A stretch of 11,182 bases of DNA, taken from NCBI GenBank assembly GCA_003024985.2, contig PXIH01S0011142.1; one strand, written 5' to 3'. The first letter of the stretch is position 1. Each line of letters begins with the position of its first letter. The DNA is from Euperipatoides rowelli. Lineage: Eukaryota > Onychophora > Udeonychophora > Euonychophora > Peripatopsidae. Below are positions 1 to 7,449 of the stretch, one piece after another. The notes beneath the pieces were generated by a model. The model searched no databases, was not told where the DNA came from, and saw only the letters and a program-made list of their open reading frames with translations. A program made the position numbers and the translations under genes.

Positions 1-138
1 TAAATGCCATAGTTTTATCACTAGCCTCTAAATACACTTACATATAAATGCCCAAATTAGAATGACTAATTATGTCACATTCATATGCAACCTTAAGCAT
101 AGAGAGGCTACCCCAAGACCATAACATTTATTGAATAG
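1..138 (+). repeat. Single arm copy of the foldback repeat
   Basis: Positions 1-138 align without gaps to 7592-7729 with four visible differences and, in reverse complement, to the right arm of the hairpin at 7734-7910. The repeat is cut by the window edge, so its left end is unknown. It shares some variants with the left arm and others with the right arm of the 7.5-7.9 kb copy. It is followed directly by GGGTCAGTTGGTGCC (139-153), the sequence that also follows the right arm at 7914-7928. No coding capacity is seen. Confidence 0.9.
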
Positions 139-151
139 GGGTCAGTTGGTG

Positions 152-247
152 CCAAATTTTAGAATCAACTGCTAAGCAAATTAACTATTCAAGGAATAAA
201 TCAAGAGATTTATTCTGCCATTTACGAAATTTATTTAGTAAATGACA
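152..247 (+). repeat. Short dispersed repeat, copy A (matches 9301-9395)
   Basis: This 96-bp block matches 9301-9395 in the same orientation with about four differences, one of them a single-base indel. It contains two small dyads: GAATAAATC with GATTTATTC around a 4-base loop, and CATTTAC with GTAAATG. Similarity begins at CCAAATTT and ends at AAATGACA in both copies, so these are likely the real repeat limits or old breakpoints. It encodes nothing recognisable. It could be a piece of an LTR or of a small nonautonomous element. Confidence 0.88.
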
Positions 248-590
248 TAACTCTCTTCTTGGGTGAAAAAAGAAAGGCCTTTACTGTACATTTATTAACA
301 TTTAATAATATCAATGTAGACTAATAACTGTTAGTCTCAGATACTTTTGCTTAGCCGTTTATTCTATGTGCAAATGAACATGAAAAAAAAAAATTTTTTT
401 TATTAAAAAAATTGCCAAAAATTTAAAAACTTCCTTTTTTGTATACATGATTTCAATCAAATTGTCTGACTGTTCCCCTGGTAATGCAGCGAAACTTTCA
501 AAAAAAATTTTTTTGATTATTTAATAGGTCATTCAAAATATTAATTTGATTTCTCTCTGTTGGCAAAAATTAACTCCACAATTGAGTTCA
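248..590. other. AT-rich spacer with no gene seen
   Basis: This stretch holds A/T homopolymer runs, including an A-run followed by a T-run at about 381-401, and a small dyad, AGACTAA with TTAGTCT, at 318-337. I found no open frame with protein-like content and no match elsewhere in the window. Confidence 0.6.
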
Positions 591-813
591 GATAGGTTTA
601 CTATCTTTTCAACGACAAGATTAACATTCAGATGGTTTTCCATCTGTTAACAAAAAAAAACAACTTTTAGATAGCTTTTCCTATCTGTAAAAAGAAACAA
701 CTCTTAGATAGAATTTCCTATCTGTAAAAAAAACAACTTTTGGATAGGTTTACTATCCGCTCAACATTTATCCAAACCAACTAAAAAACACATTTTGGAT
801 AGGTTTGCTATCC
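591..813. repeat. Array of six short hairpins, GATAG-loop-CTATC
   Basis: Six units begin at 591, 631, 670, 707, 743 and 798, giving spacings of about 40, 39, 37, 36 and 55 bases. Each has a 5-6 bp stem closed over a 4-6 base T-rich loop. Four units use GATAG/CTATC or the extended GGATAG/CTATCC with other loops changed; the second uses GATGG/CCATC, where both sides of the stem changed together. Between stems are A-rich linkers with a repeated AAACAACTTTT-like segment and, in the last two units, ATTTATCCAAA. The array lies in the AT-rich region beyond the 3' end of the Gypsy coding body. Confidence 0.85.
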
Positions 814-988
814 ACCCAAAATTTATCCAAAAAAACTAGTTTTCTTGTAATGAAAATTTACAATTTTAATTTTGAAAAACCATATTGGGGAAGCATTAGA
901 AATATGGGTTTTCTATGCTCCCTTCTGTCACCTGGCAACATAATATATAATGATGAAATCTATAATGACTGGATTGGTAGTTCAAGAT

Positions 989-1017
989 GTTGAGTTGTTA
1001 AAAAAACTTAACTCAAC
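989..1017. repeat. Stem-loop
   Basis: GTTGAGTT at 989-996 pairs with AACTCAAC at 1010-1017, with an A-rich loop, and is followed on the plus strand by a T-rich tract. It resembles a bacterial terminator in shape, but the context is eukaryotic, so it is reported only as a stem-loop. Confidence 0.5.
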
Positions 1018-1099
1018 TTTTTGTCTTTTTTTAATTAATTAAACACAGCTGTCTCCTTTTTTTTTTGTTTTAGTGTGCTTCTTTAAATATTACTATGTT

Positions 1100-1113
1100 A
1101 AGTACCGGTACTT
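1100..1113. repeat. Perfect 14-bp palindrome
   Basis: AAGTACCGGTACTT is its own reverse complement. It lies in the 3' noncoding region of the Gypsy element, just before the first copy of TACTTTATTTTACT. A protein-binding site is possible but not shown. Confidence 0.6.
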
Positions 1114-1223
1114 TATTTTACTATGTGCTTGTTTTTGACCAAAGCTTTTTGATTGTGTTTCCTTTAGTATACTTTATTTTACTGCAGTTTTGTTTGAAAA
1201 ATTCCTCTTTTTTTTTTGTTTTG

Positions 1224-1239
1224 TTTTACCCGGGTAAAA
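1224..1239. repeat. Perfect 16-bp palindrome
   Basis: TTTTACCCGGGTAAAA is its own reverse complement, GC-rich in the centre within strongly AT-rich DNA. It lies about 50 bases beyond the last Pol stop. Function unknown. Confidence 0.6.
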
Positions 1240-1289
1240 TATAACTTATTTATTTGCATCTTTTTCTCAGGAAGTATCCATGTTTTATG

Positions 1290-1460
1290 TCAGGGTCTTC
1301 CGTATCGATAGAATTCTCGGACTCTGTTTTTGTTCAATTCTTCCAGAGCATTGGAGAATTTTAGTTTGGCTGATTCGATTTTCGCCATTTCATCCGTTGG
1401 CGCTGCGATCGAATCGTATTCGTGCAAGATTTTTAAATATTTAGCATACTCCTCTTCGTC
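1290..1460 (-). pseudogene. C-terminal charged tail of Pol
   Basis: Just before the stop at 1433 the likely original phase changes: a frame overlapping at about 1440-1480 reads KTKDEEEYAKYLK and continues for roughly 50 codons to TGA 1290-1292. The segment is helical and charged (MAKIESAKLKFSNALEELNK, then REFYRYGRP), looks like a short coiled coil and matches no enzyme motif. It is the last coding matter of the element on this strand; everything below 1290 is AT-rich and noncoding. It could be the end of Pol or a remnant of a separate small frame. The phase join is inferred from coding texture only. Confidence 0.5.
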
Positions 1461-2056
1461 TTTTGTTTTTGCACATCTTCTTCTGCATGGTCCGTCTCTA
1501 CTTCCTCTTCAGGGGTGATTATGCTGTCTGTTTGGGGGACCACAACTGTGTTGTTAGTCTTAGGCCTAAGGATTGTTGCATCCACCTCATCAGCAATATC
1601 TTTACGATGCACATATGCTTTTATTTTATCTACATGCACTTGTTTCACTTTTTTGGGGTGTTTTATGTCTCAATTGTGGTAATTTACCAGGCCATTTCTT
1701 TTGATCACGCAGTATGGGCCAGTGTATCGGGGGTTTAGTTTTCTGTTGTGGCCAGAGTAGCTAGGGATGTCTAGCACTAGTACTAATTCACCAATGTCGA
1801 AATCTCACAAGTGCCGCCCTCTATCTTTATTTCTCACATTGGAGATGGAGGCGTTTTGTAAGTTGCCAAAAACTTCTGCTTTTACAGCCTCGAACCTTTA
1901 TAATATGGCGTCTACCAAATCTATTATTTCTAGATTGTCATTGTTTTCATTTAGATTGAATTCTGAAAATGCATCATACTGGTAGAAGCCATAGAAGATA
2001 AAGAAGATGACTTGCTTGGTGCTGCTATGCACAGTGTTGTTAATTACTTGCATAAA
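1433..2056 (-). pseudogene. pol (IN): Integrase C-terminal domain with GPY/F module
   Basis: One phase, the same as the catalytic core, runs from 2056 to TAA 1433-1435. It is interrupted by TAA 1898-1900, TGA 1805-1807 and TGA 1670-1672. It carries NNTVHSSTKQV, an Asn-rich helix ending LEIIDLVDAIL, FDIGELVLVLDIPSYSG, and then LNPRYTGPYCVI, the GPY/F module of Gypsy integrases that helps DNA binding and multimerisation. After KVKQVHVDKIK the chain becomes acidic (TPEEEVETDHAEED). No chromodomain is seen. The three stops fall where a sense codon would keep the motif flow, consistent with single-base decay. Confidence 0.87.
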
Positions 2057-2392
2057 TTAAAGGAGCATGACGTCCCAATCGGTGCACCCTTTGTTGCAAT
2101 AATGTGATATTAAATTTAATATTTTTGTGTTTATTCTTTCACTTACCCCATTGGAGCGGGGCCAAAAACTATTTGTGGTTATTCTATCTATTCCTAGCCT
2201 TTTATATAGTGTTGTCATTATGTGACCTACTAGTTGTGGCCCACGGTCCGATAGAATATATTTTGACCCGTCATAGCGTGTATAAATTGTTTTCATATAA
2301 TCTTCAGCTATGATGTGTGCTTCTTGGCTTGGGAGGGGGCTGGCAAAGGTCATGCGGGAGAAATGATCAGTGTATGTAATTATGTATTTATT
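2057..2392 (-). pseudogene. pol (IN): Integrase catalytic core (DDE, rve fold)
   Basis: The integrase joins element DNA to the genome. The core begins in the phase opening around 2392 with YIITYTDHFSRM (first catalytic Asp), goes on through DGSKYILSDRGPQLVG (second Asp) and reaches WPRSNGVSERIN (catalytic Glu). Counting from the second Asp to the Glu gives 35 intervening residues, the D-35-E spacing. All three catalytic residues are intact. TAA at 2057-2059 follows DWDVMLL. In the same phase the text continues with NNTVHSSTKQV, a standard block after the core, so the stop is internal to the former protein. The first 13 or so codons lie upstream of the first Met. Confidence 0.92.
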
Positions 2393-2813
2393 TCTCCTTT
2401 GTGTTATTGAGAAGGGACCTAATAAATATCGATCTGACCTTTGACATGCAGGCGGAAGGAGGTTCGACAGCTTGTATAGGAGCTTTTACACGTCCTCTGT
2501 TCCTACGCTGACATTTTTTGCAGCTATTGATATATTCTTTAACATCAGTAAATATGGTGGGCCAGAAGAAGTTTCTCCTTATTCTGTAAGCAGTTTTTGA
2601 AAGTGAAAAGTGTCCACCGATCAAACTATCATGGTACGCGAACATAACATCCAGTATGAGNGATGTTGGGACGACAGTTCTATAAGCTGTAAATTCTGAA
2701 TTTCCTAGTTGTACTAATTTTTGTAGTAAGTCATTATCATCTAGTAAGTAAGTTTTGTCGTTTAATTTCTTTTCTTTTCTTTTATTGGTAATATCTTTGC
2801 AGTACTCGTCTTT
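2388..2813 (-). pseudogene. pol (IN): Integrase N-terminal HHCC zinc finger
   Basis: In phase with RNase H and directly after its TAA, this segment encodes a Lys-rich linker (2813 to about 2650, including the N at 2661) and then the integrase zinc-binding domain. The pattern is H-x6-H-x29-C-x2-C: AYHDSLIGGH and then YINSCKKCQ, with the usual FFWPTI block between them. The sequence continues through RGRVKAPIQAVEPPS, the strand leading to the catalytic core, and stops at TAA 2388-2390. The core resumes at once in another phase (NKYIITYTDHFSR), so a one- or two-base change near 2390 separates finger from core. In an intact element the finger helps the integrase multimerise on the LTR ends. Confidence 0.9.
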
Positions 2814-3323
2814 TTATTGTTCTGTTCGTATAAGCTCAATCGTGATTGGTCGCTTACCGATTTCTAAAGGGCATGCCGTTGTACTCTCGCCTTCTACTTG
2901 ACTTCGTGATAACATGTCCGTGAAACTATTCAATTTACCGGGTATATACTCATAATGAATGTCATTTTGCTGAAGATTCATCATCCAGCATGCAACTCTA
3001 GCATTTGTGTCCTTTAGTTCTACTATGTATGTCAGTTCTTTGTGGTCTGTGAGTAGTATTATTTTGTTTCTGTTCATCATGTATTTGAATTGTTCAAAGG
3101 CGAAGACTATGGCTAGAGTTTCACGTTCGATTACCGTGTAATTTCTCTCTGCCTTATTCAACCTTCTGCTAGCGTATGCTATTGGTTGTACTTTTACCTT
3201 TTCGTTTTCCTGTTCCAGTACAGCCCCCAGCGAAGTAAGTGACACATCTGTTTTGATAATAAATTGTTTACTATAATTAGGGAAGGCGAGTAGCGGCACT
3301 GTCATCAGTTTTTGTTTTAACAT
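2814..3323 (-). pseudogene. pol (RH): RNase H domain of Gypsy Pol
   Basis: RNase H removes the RNA strand during reverse transcription. The 169-residue frame from the ATG at 3321-3323 shows the Gypsy pattern: TDVSLTSLGAVLEQ (Asp26), PIAYASRRLNKAERNYT, ERETLAIV (Glu66/68), LLTDHKELTY (Asp93) and YIPGKLNSFTDMLSRS (Asp136). All expected acidic residues are present, so this is the best preserved enzyme in the element. The ATG is internal to the old polyprotein, since homologous sequence extends upstream to about 3365. TAA at 2814-2816 is in phase with the integrase zinc finger that follows, so it is a nonsense change inside Pol, not a natural end. ARVACWMM has Cys where Arg is usual. Confidence 0.92.
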
Positions 3324-3376
3324 TTGGAAGGCTACCTCAGCACTTTCATTCCAGGTTATTGAGCTGTGTTTTGTTA

Positions 3377-3530
3377 TTTTAATAAATCATACAGCGGGGC
3401 GGCTATTTCTGTGAAATTTGTAATGAACTTTTTGTAGAAATTTAAACTCTCCAGAAAACTCCTTACTCCCCTTATTGTGGTGGGTCTTGCTAGTTTTTGT
3501 ATAGCATCTATGCTCCTTTCCACCGGTCTA
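3377..3530 (-). pseudogene. pol: RT thumb/connection segment
   Basis: A short minus-strand piece of about 50 codons continues the polymerase after the frameshift at 3531-3534. It contains RPTTIRGVRSFLESLNFY and then FTEIAAPLYDLLK, the conserved block between the RT palm and RNase H in Gypsy Pol (the family form usually has LGLxNYYRRFI and PLxxLLKK). It ends at TAA 3374-3376, after which the RNase H part resumes in another phase (TWNESAEVAFQ). It is too short to be noticed as an open frame on its own and is supported by its motifs and its exact place in the order of domains. Confidence 0.8.
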
Positions 3531-4164
3531 CCCCATTTTTATCTACCATATATCCCAAGTATTTTATTGATTGTCTGAATAAATGGCATTTAGAGAGTTT
3601 AACCGCTAAATTAACTTTCTCGAGTGCTGTCAGCACCTCTTCCAACATTTCTAGGTGCTCTTCGATGTTTGGCGAGTGTATAATAATGTTGTTTAGGTAC
3701 ACAGAGACAGGACCCTTTAGAATGACATTATGTAGGCATTCTATCATGATTTTCTGAAAGATAGCTGGAGACATTAGACATCCCTGGCAAAGGCGGGTGA
3801 ACGCATATTTAGCAAACGGTACTGTGAAGGCAAATTTTTTCTAGGCCTCCTCTGTTAATTTAACGTTGAAGTACTCGTTGTTTAAATCTAGGCTGCTAAA
3901 GATGCGTGCACCACCTAGGTTCTCTAAAATGTCACCAATGTGCATGATTGGATATTGTTCCTTCACAATTTGTTTATTTATTTTTCGGAGGTCTAAACAA
4001 ATTTGGACCTCCTTCGAGTCCTTTTTAGGCAAGACTAGCACAGGCAAGTTATATGGACTATGTATTTTTTGATTATATTTACCTTTTATAGTTTGTCCAG
4101 TTGAAGTCGTAAAGGCTCGTATAGGCTGTGTGGTATTCTGTATTGTCTCTGGTATATCAGTGTG
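3508..4164 (-). pseudogene. pol (RT): Reverse transcriptase domain with altered YxDD box
   Basis: This is the fingers-palm part of a Ty3/Gypsy RT, which copies element RNA into DNA. In order it shows LVLPKKD, ICLDLRKIN, FSSLDLNNEYF (first catalytic Asp kept), CQGCLMSPAIFQ, then VYLNNIIIHS where the family has YLDD, and KLSKCHLFRQ with YLGYMVDKNGV. The phase is constant from 4164 to 3508 apart from TAG at 3841-3843. Both aspartates of the YxDD box read as AAC (Asn), which removes two of the three metal-binding residues, so this RT is inactive even without the stop. The Gly of the DLxxGY motif is Glu. Near the run of four C at 3531-3534 the family sequence moves to another phase. Confidence 0.92.
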
Positions 4165-4504
4165 TCAGTCTTGAATTTGGGCTCTTAAGGTAGTATGATG
4201 GACCCAGTCATGTTTGTTACGTCTTCTATAAGTATTTTCTTATGTTTGTCGAGTATTGTCTCTAGTTGTTGTTTCAACTTGTTTGTATTTGTTGCTCAAG
4301 CCTAATTCGTTGGTTTTAAATAGTCCAAATAATTCACTAGACTTGTCGCCCATCTCTTTTTTTGTTTACGAGCAATGTGGTTCCACAGCAGAAGTCTGTT
4401 CTAGCTTGAGATTGGCTGTTCACCGTATCACGTGACTTATTCATCTTGAACTGGAGCTTTACNGTACGATGCTCGCAATCTATCACAGCATCGTATCTTT
4501 CACA
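4048..4504 (-). pseudogene. Protease-to-RT connector of pol, multiply frameshifted
   Basis: No single frame spans this stretch, but short pieces of Gypsy Pol can be followed across three phases. After the protease stop the sequence encodes CERYDAVIDCEH and then a Cys-rich segment. A phase change at the A-run near 4358-4365 leads to KKEMGDKSSELFGLFKTNE. Near 4090-4175 another phase gives YRIPHSLYEPLRLQ, the conserved block that lies just before the fingers of Gypsy reverse transcriptase. A further shift then leads into SPYNLPVLVLPKKD. TGA at 4165-4167 closes the RT phase upstream. An N at 4463 may hide one difference. This is ordinary decay of a once continuous polyprotein. Confidence 0.65.
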
Positions 4505-4864
4505 TCAGTAGTACCCCAGAATCATCTGGAATGTGACTCTCTGCTGCAACCTGACTACGCACATTGGTTGTGATATAATTTTATTTGAGATTTTAAATTT
4601 TATGTCAGCTTTAACTCCGTGCATCATTTGATTGGATACCGGAGATTTAATGGACACCACCATTGTTGGTATTTTTAGCTTGTCCGGTCTCACACAACTC
4701 TCATCAATGAGGCAATTTTTGGCCCCTGTGTCCAGAAGTACCTGCACCTTTTTCCCACCTATTTCTACTAATAAGATGGGTTTATCATCATATAAATCCG
4801 TGAATTCTACCGTGGTATCCGTTTCTGTTTGCTGATTTTTTTTAATTCGTCTACCGAGAGTCAT
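4505..4864 (-). pseudogene. pol (PR): Retrotransposon aspartic protease
   Basis: This frame encodes the retropepsin-like protease that cuts the Gag-Pol polyprotein and would act as a homodimer in the particle. It starts at an ATG overlapping the preceding stop and gives 119 residues. The active site is LLDTGAKNCLID with catalytic Asp45. The flap region follows, and the conserved C-terminal ILG sits at residues 115-117. The length fits a single-domain retropepsin. TGA at 4505-4507 comes immediately after ILGYY. The same phase downstream still reads as protein (CERYDAVIDCEH) for about 50 codons, past the N at 4463, so the stop is probably a mutation in a once continuous Pol. The family's usual acidic residue just after ILG is Tyr here. 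Confidence 0.85.
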
Positions 4865-5193
4865 CTTGTTTTGCTTGGTGCGTTTATGAAATACACCCGC
4901 GCCATTTTATTTCCACGTTTGTCAACTGCCAGTAATTTCTTCATGGGGTTATCTTTCCGAGTTGGGGTTTGTACAGCATTAACAGAAATATGACGGTAGT
5001 TTTCTGGATTTATCTCTCTGCACTTCTGTACAGGATTTTCGTTTGTTAATATTTCCCACAAATTTTGTGTTAAAAATACTGGTGGATATTTAGCGGTTGG
5101 AGTTGAGTTAGCTTTAATTTTTTGTTTTGGTATTACCACACTCGGGAGATTTTTTTGAGTTTTATTGATTTTTTCCGGTTGGCTACTTTCCAA
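4861..5193 (-). pseudogene. Gag-pol linker reading frame upstream of protease
   Basis: An uninterrupted 110-codon frame begins at a TTG codon (no ATG is available) and stops with TGA at 4861-4863. It lies between the Gag zinc-knuckle region and the protease and is in a different phase from both. The product is Lys/Asn/Pro-rich with no catalytic motif (KINKTQKNLPSVV near the start, KLLAVDKRGNKMARVYF near the end). In Gypsy elements this position holds the poorly conserved start of the Pol polyprotein or the end of Gag, which is the inferred role. Its stop overlaps the ATG of the protease frame as ATGA (4861-4864). Whether the phase changes are original programmed frameshifts or decay cannot be decided from one copy. 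Confidence 0.6.
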
Positions 5194-5378
5194 CCTAACT
5201 TTGATATGGGTCGCTCTTGAGAATTAAATTCTCAGGTTTTGGAAGAATTTTCAACAGAGGGTCCGGTTTTTCTATCAATATCTTTTTTAGTCCCTACATT
5301 TACGGATCCTACAAACGAAAGGGGACTCTCGTTTAAAGCCCTAATGTTATCTCCTCGATTAGAACCCTTATTGTTGTT

Positions 5379-6644
5379 TCATTGCTTTTTATAACAATTC
5401 CTTTCTAGATGTCCATTGAATTTGCAAAAGTTAAAGTACAAAGCTTTCCTGGCGTTTTCTTTCTCAATCCTATCTTTATTCTGTCTTATTAATTCCTCCA
5501 CCGCTAGTTTCAATTTGCGTAACTGATCATTTATAGTAGGCTCTACTGTGGTGTTTACCGTGACCGCCCTAACTATTTTTTCCATTTGCTCCCTCAAACG
5601 CTTAAATTTCAGCTCTATGTCCTCAATGTAAGCTATACTTTCTTTTAGTGATAGATTTCCTTTCCTAATAAGTTCCTCCACTAAATTAGGTAGTAGGCCT
5701 ATCCTATACCCCTCCATTAACATTCTGTCATACTCTATCAACGGGCTACTCAGGGGTGGACATAGGGGTTCCCCTAATGCTAAAAATCTACACCGGTAGC
5801 TTAGTGCTCTCTCATCGTTACCCTGTCTACACTCATTAAACAATTTTTTTGTTTGGCTTCTGTCAATTTGAAGCGAAAACATTTTTCTCAGATCTTACAA
5901 ATGCTCTTCTAGAGAAATAAAGTTCTGGCTGCCTAAGCCTGCTACATATATAGCCTTTGCTTTTCCTGTAATTCTTTTTTCTAATATGGATCTTGCCTTA
6001 GCCTCAGGCCATTTGTACTGTTCGTGTAGGGCCCTGAATTCAGTGATGTAACGTTAGTTCCCGAACATGTCGCCCTCCAATAATTGAAAGGGGGAGAGTT
6101 CTGTGGATACATCATAGCCTGCCCAACCTTCTGGTATTTGTACAACTATGTTAGAGGGGCCTGAATTATGATTGCAATTGCACTGGGTATTATTCGCATG
6201 TCCTGAATCATCTGAATTAACGTGTTGATCATCTACGTTTAGTGCGGGGCTCGCGTAATTAGTAGGGCCTACAGGGCTTACGCTGCTATCAAACGTTAAT
6301 CGCTGTACTATGTTAGGGACTTGCACAGTAACGCTTAGTGAGTCAAAGGGGGTAGATTCTACTACGTGTTCAGGTTCAGAAAATTTATTATTTAAAAAAT
6401 TTATTGCCTCCATTAGATTACTAATTTTGCCCGCTTGCCCTACCAATCCAGCCTTTAATTTAAAAATCTCTGTTACTTTCTCATCGATTTCACTTTGGAA
6501 ATCCCTCTCTTCGTCTGGCATGGCTAATTCGGCCACTACCACATGCGGGCCTTCAGCAACTTTAGGAGACGCTGCTAGTACAACTGGATCTTTGAACTGT
6601 ACTTCACTGTCATCTTTTGGTGGCAGCGTTGCATCAGACTCCAT
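5379..6644 (-). pseudogene. gag: Gag polyprotein, interrupted by two in-frame stops
   Basis: Gag forms the particle that packages the element RNA. A 422-codon frame opens at an ATG (6642-6644) and keeps one phase down to the TGA at 5379-5381, broken only by TAA at 6054-6056 and 5895-5897. The N-terminal 196 residues are acidic, with a coiled-coil-like helix at about residues 49-90 and a short Cys/His/Asn-rich stretch near residue 155. Between the two stops lies the Retrotrans_gag-like core (EFRALHEQ, KWPEAKA, RITGKAKAIYVAGL). The C-terminal third is basic and helical and ends in a zinc-knuckle-like CKFNGHLERNC; the expected first Cys of C-x2-C-x4-H-x4-C is Phe. After the TGA a similar Asn/Arg/Lys-rich frame continues to about 5225, so the original Gag may have been longer. 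Assignment as gag rests on position and the core motif. Confidence 0.82.
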
Positions 6645-7268
6645 TTTAACAATTGAATTTTAGACTAATAAAATATAAAATTTCTATTCTATCAATGTAA
6701 AATACAGTTTCAAAAATTCTCAAAATATATATTTGCTTTAAAATTTAAAACATGGTGTCTATAAAAAATTTAATGTAACGTAGAATAAAATTATTAATAA
6801 TACGTGGACGCCATTTCAGAATATTTCTCTGAAGAAATTTAAATGATAAATCTGACTTATTAAAGTAATTTAAATTAGAATCAAAAGATTATACAATAGC
6901 TATCCTGCCGTGGATGCCAAATTTTATCCTCCTATGTCCGAAACTTGAACATGATAGCTTCGCCGACTGCATAGTCTATCTCATAAGGCTTCCCTCCCCC
7001 TAATTGAGCCTTATTCTATCTTGAGACGGACTATATTTTGGTCAAAAATTCTAAATTGGGTCTGGGTTAACATCATTCTCAGGTTAGCGTGATTGACGTC
7101 CGCCTAGATGGGGCCTGCTTTAACTTATGCCACTCACAGGACTATATACATATATTACTAATAATAATTGTATATTATCTATACATAGGCGATATTGTAC
7201 AAGCATGGCGATCACACGTTTGGCTTCAATAGAGAGCAATACTGGCTGCTGCGGACCGCCTTTGGATA
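6645..7268 (-). other. Leader region upstream of gag
   Basis: The 620 bases upstream of the gag start on the minus strand are AT-rich and lack conserved coding. One plus-strand open frame from 7127 runs into the duplicated block, but its product has no recognisable motif. A minus-strand LTR promoter and untranslated leader would be expected here, and TATA-like sequence is plentiful near 7140-7190. I could not define LTR ends because no matching copy is present near the 3' end of the element. Confidence 0.5.
6902..6919 (-). promoter_or_regulatory. Possible primer binding site
   Basis: On the minus strand this reads TGGCATCCACGGCAGGAT. It starts with TGG, as primer sites complementary to a tRNA 3'-CCA do, and the plus-strand form ends in CCTGC plus 7 bases plus GCCA, the layout of a tRNA T-stem, acceptor strand, discriminator and CCA. 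It lies 258 bases upstream of gag. I did not match it to a specific tRNA, and the adjacent base does not show the TG/CA LTR edge, so this is tentative. Confidence 0.25.
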
Positions 7269-7269
7269 C

Positions 7270-7448
7270 TAGCCAAAAATGCAATCCTAACTTGGAAATG
7301 TCTCTAATACCTCCCCAACATCCAGGGGTATGTTGTGCAATGAGGCACGAACAAGCCTACATGGCATGCTATCACAGGTCAAGGAGACATATTCCGGGGA
7401 TAATTACCAAATAAATGCCATAGTTTTATCACTAGCCTCTAAATACAC
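7270..7448 (+). repeat. 179-bp exact direct duplication, copy 1
   Basis: Every base of 7270-7448 recurs at 7450-7628, and the single N at 7449 sits exactly at the join. Exact identity next to an N suggests two contig ends that overlap but were not merged, rather than a biological tandem repeat. Its last 80 bases (7369-7448) are the outer part of the foldback arm. Confidence 0.95.
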
Positions 7449-7449
7449 N

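Larger units (their letters stand above)
840..1289 (-). other. AT-rich 3' region of the Gypsy element
   Basis: This noncoding stretch follows the end of Pol on the minus strand. Purine-rich tracts on that strand (near 1051-1062 and 1206-1218) are the sort of place a polypurine tract would be expected, but no LTR boundary could be fixed beside either. It contains a stem-loop at 989-1017 (GTTGAGTT with AACTCAAC), two perfect palindromes (1100-1113 and 1224-1239), and a repeated TACTTTATTTTACT at 1109-1122 and 1170-1183. Confidence 0.5.
1290..6644 (-). mobile_element. Degenerate Ty3/Gypsy-type LTR retrotransposon, coding body
   Basis: Reading the minus strand from 6644 to 1290 gives Gag, protease, reverse transcriptase, RNase H, integrase and a C-terminal tail in the order diagnostic of Ty3/Gypsy elements (integrase after RNase H, unlike Copia). 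Motifs seen are a partial zinc knuckle, LLDTGA, LDLRKIN, an altered YxDD box, TDHKELTY, an HHCC finger, a D-35-E integrase core and a GPY module. The frame changes repeatedly (about 5200, 4862, 4350, 4100, 3533, 3375, 2390 and 1460) and stops interrupt most domains, so the copy cannot encode a working polyprotein. No envelope-like gene follows pol. No direct repeat pair that could be the two LTRs was found by eye. The element type is certain; the clade is not. Confidence 0.93.

Noticed and set aside
805-993. 62-codon plus-strand frame
   Set aside because: Starts at a non-ATG codon within the hairpin array, with AT-driven composition and no motif.
989-1035. Rho-independent terminator
   Set aside because: The stem-loop plus T-tract shape is present, but the sequence is eukaryotic retroelement DNA, where such terminators are not used.
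7127-7414. 95-codon plus-strand open frame in the leader region
   Set aside because: No recognisable motif, it runs into the duplicated/foldback repeat, and it lies opposite the expected leader of a minus-strand element. Cysteine content alone is not enough support.
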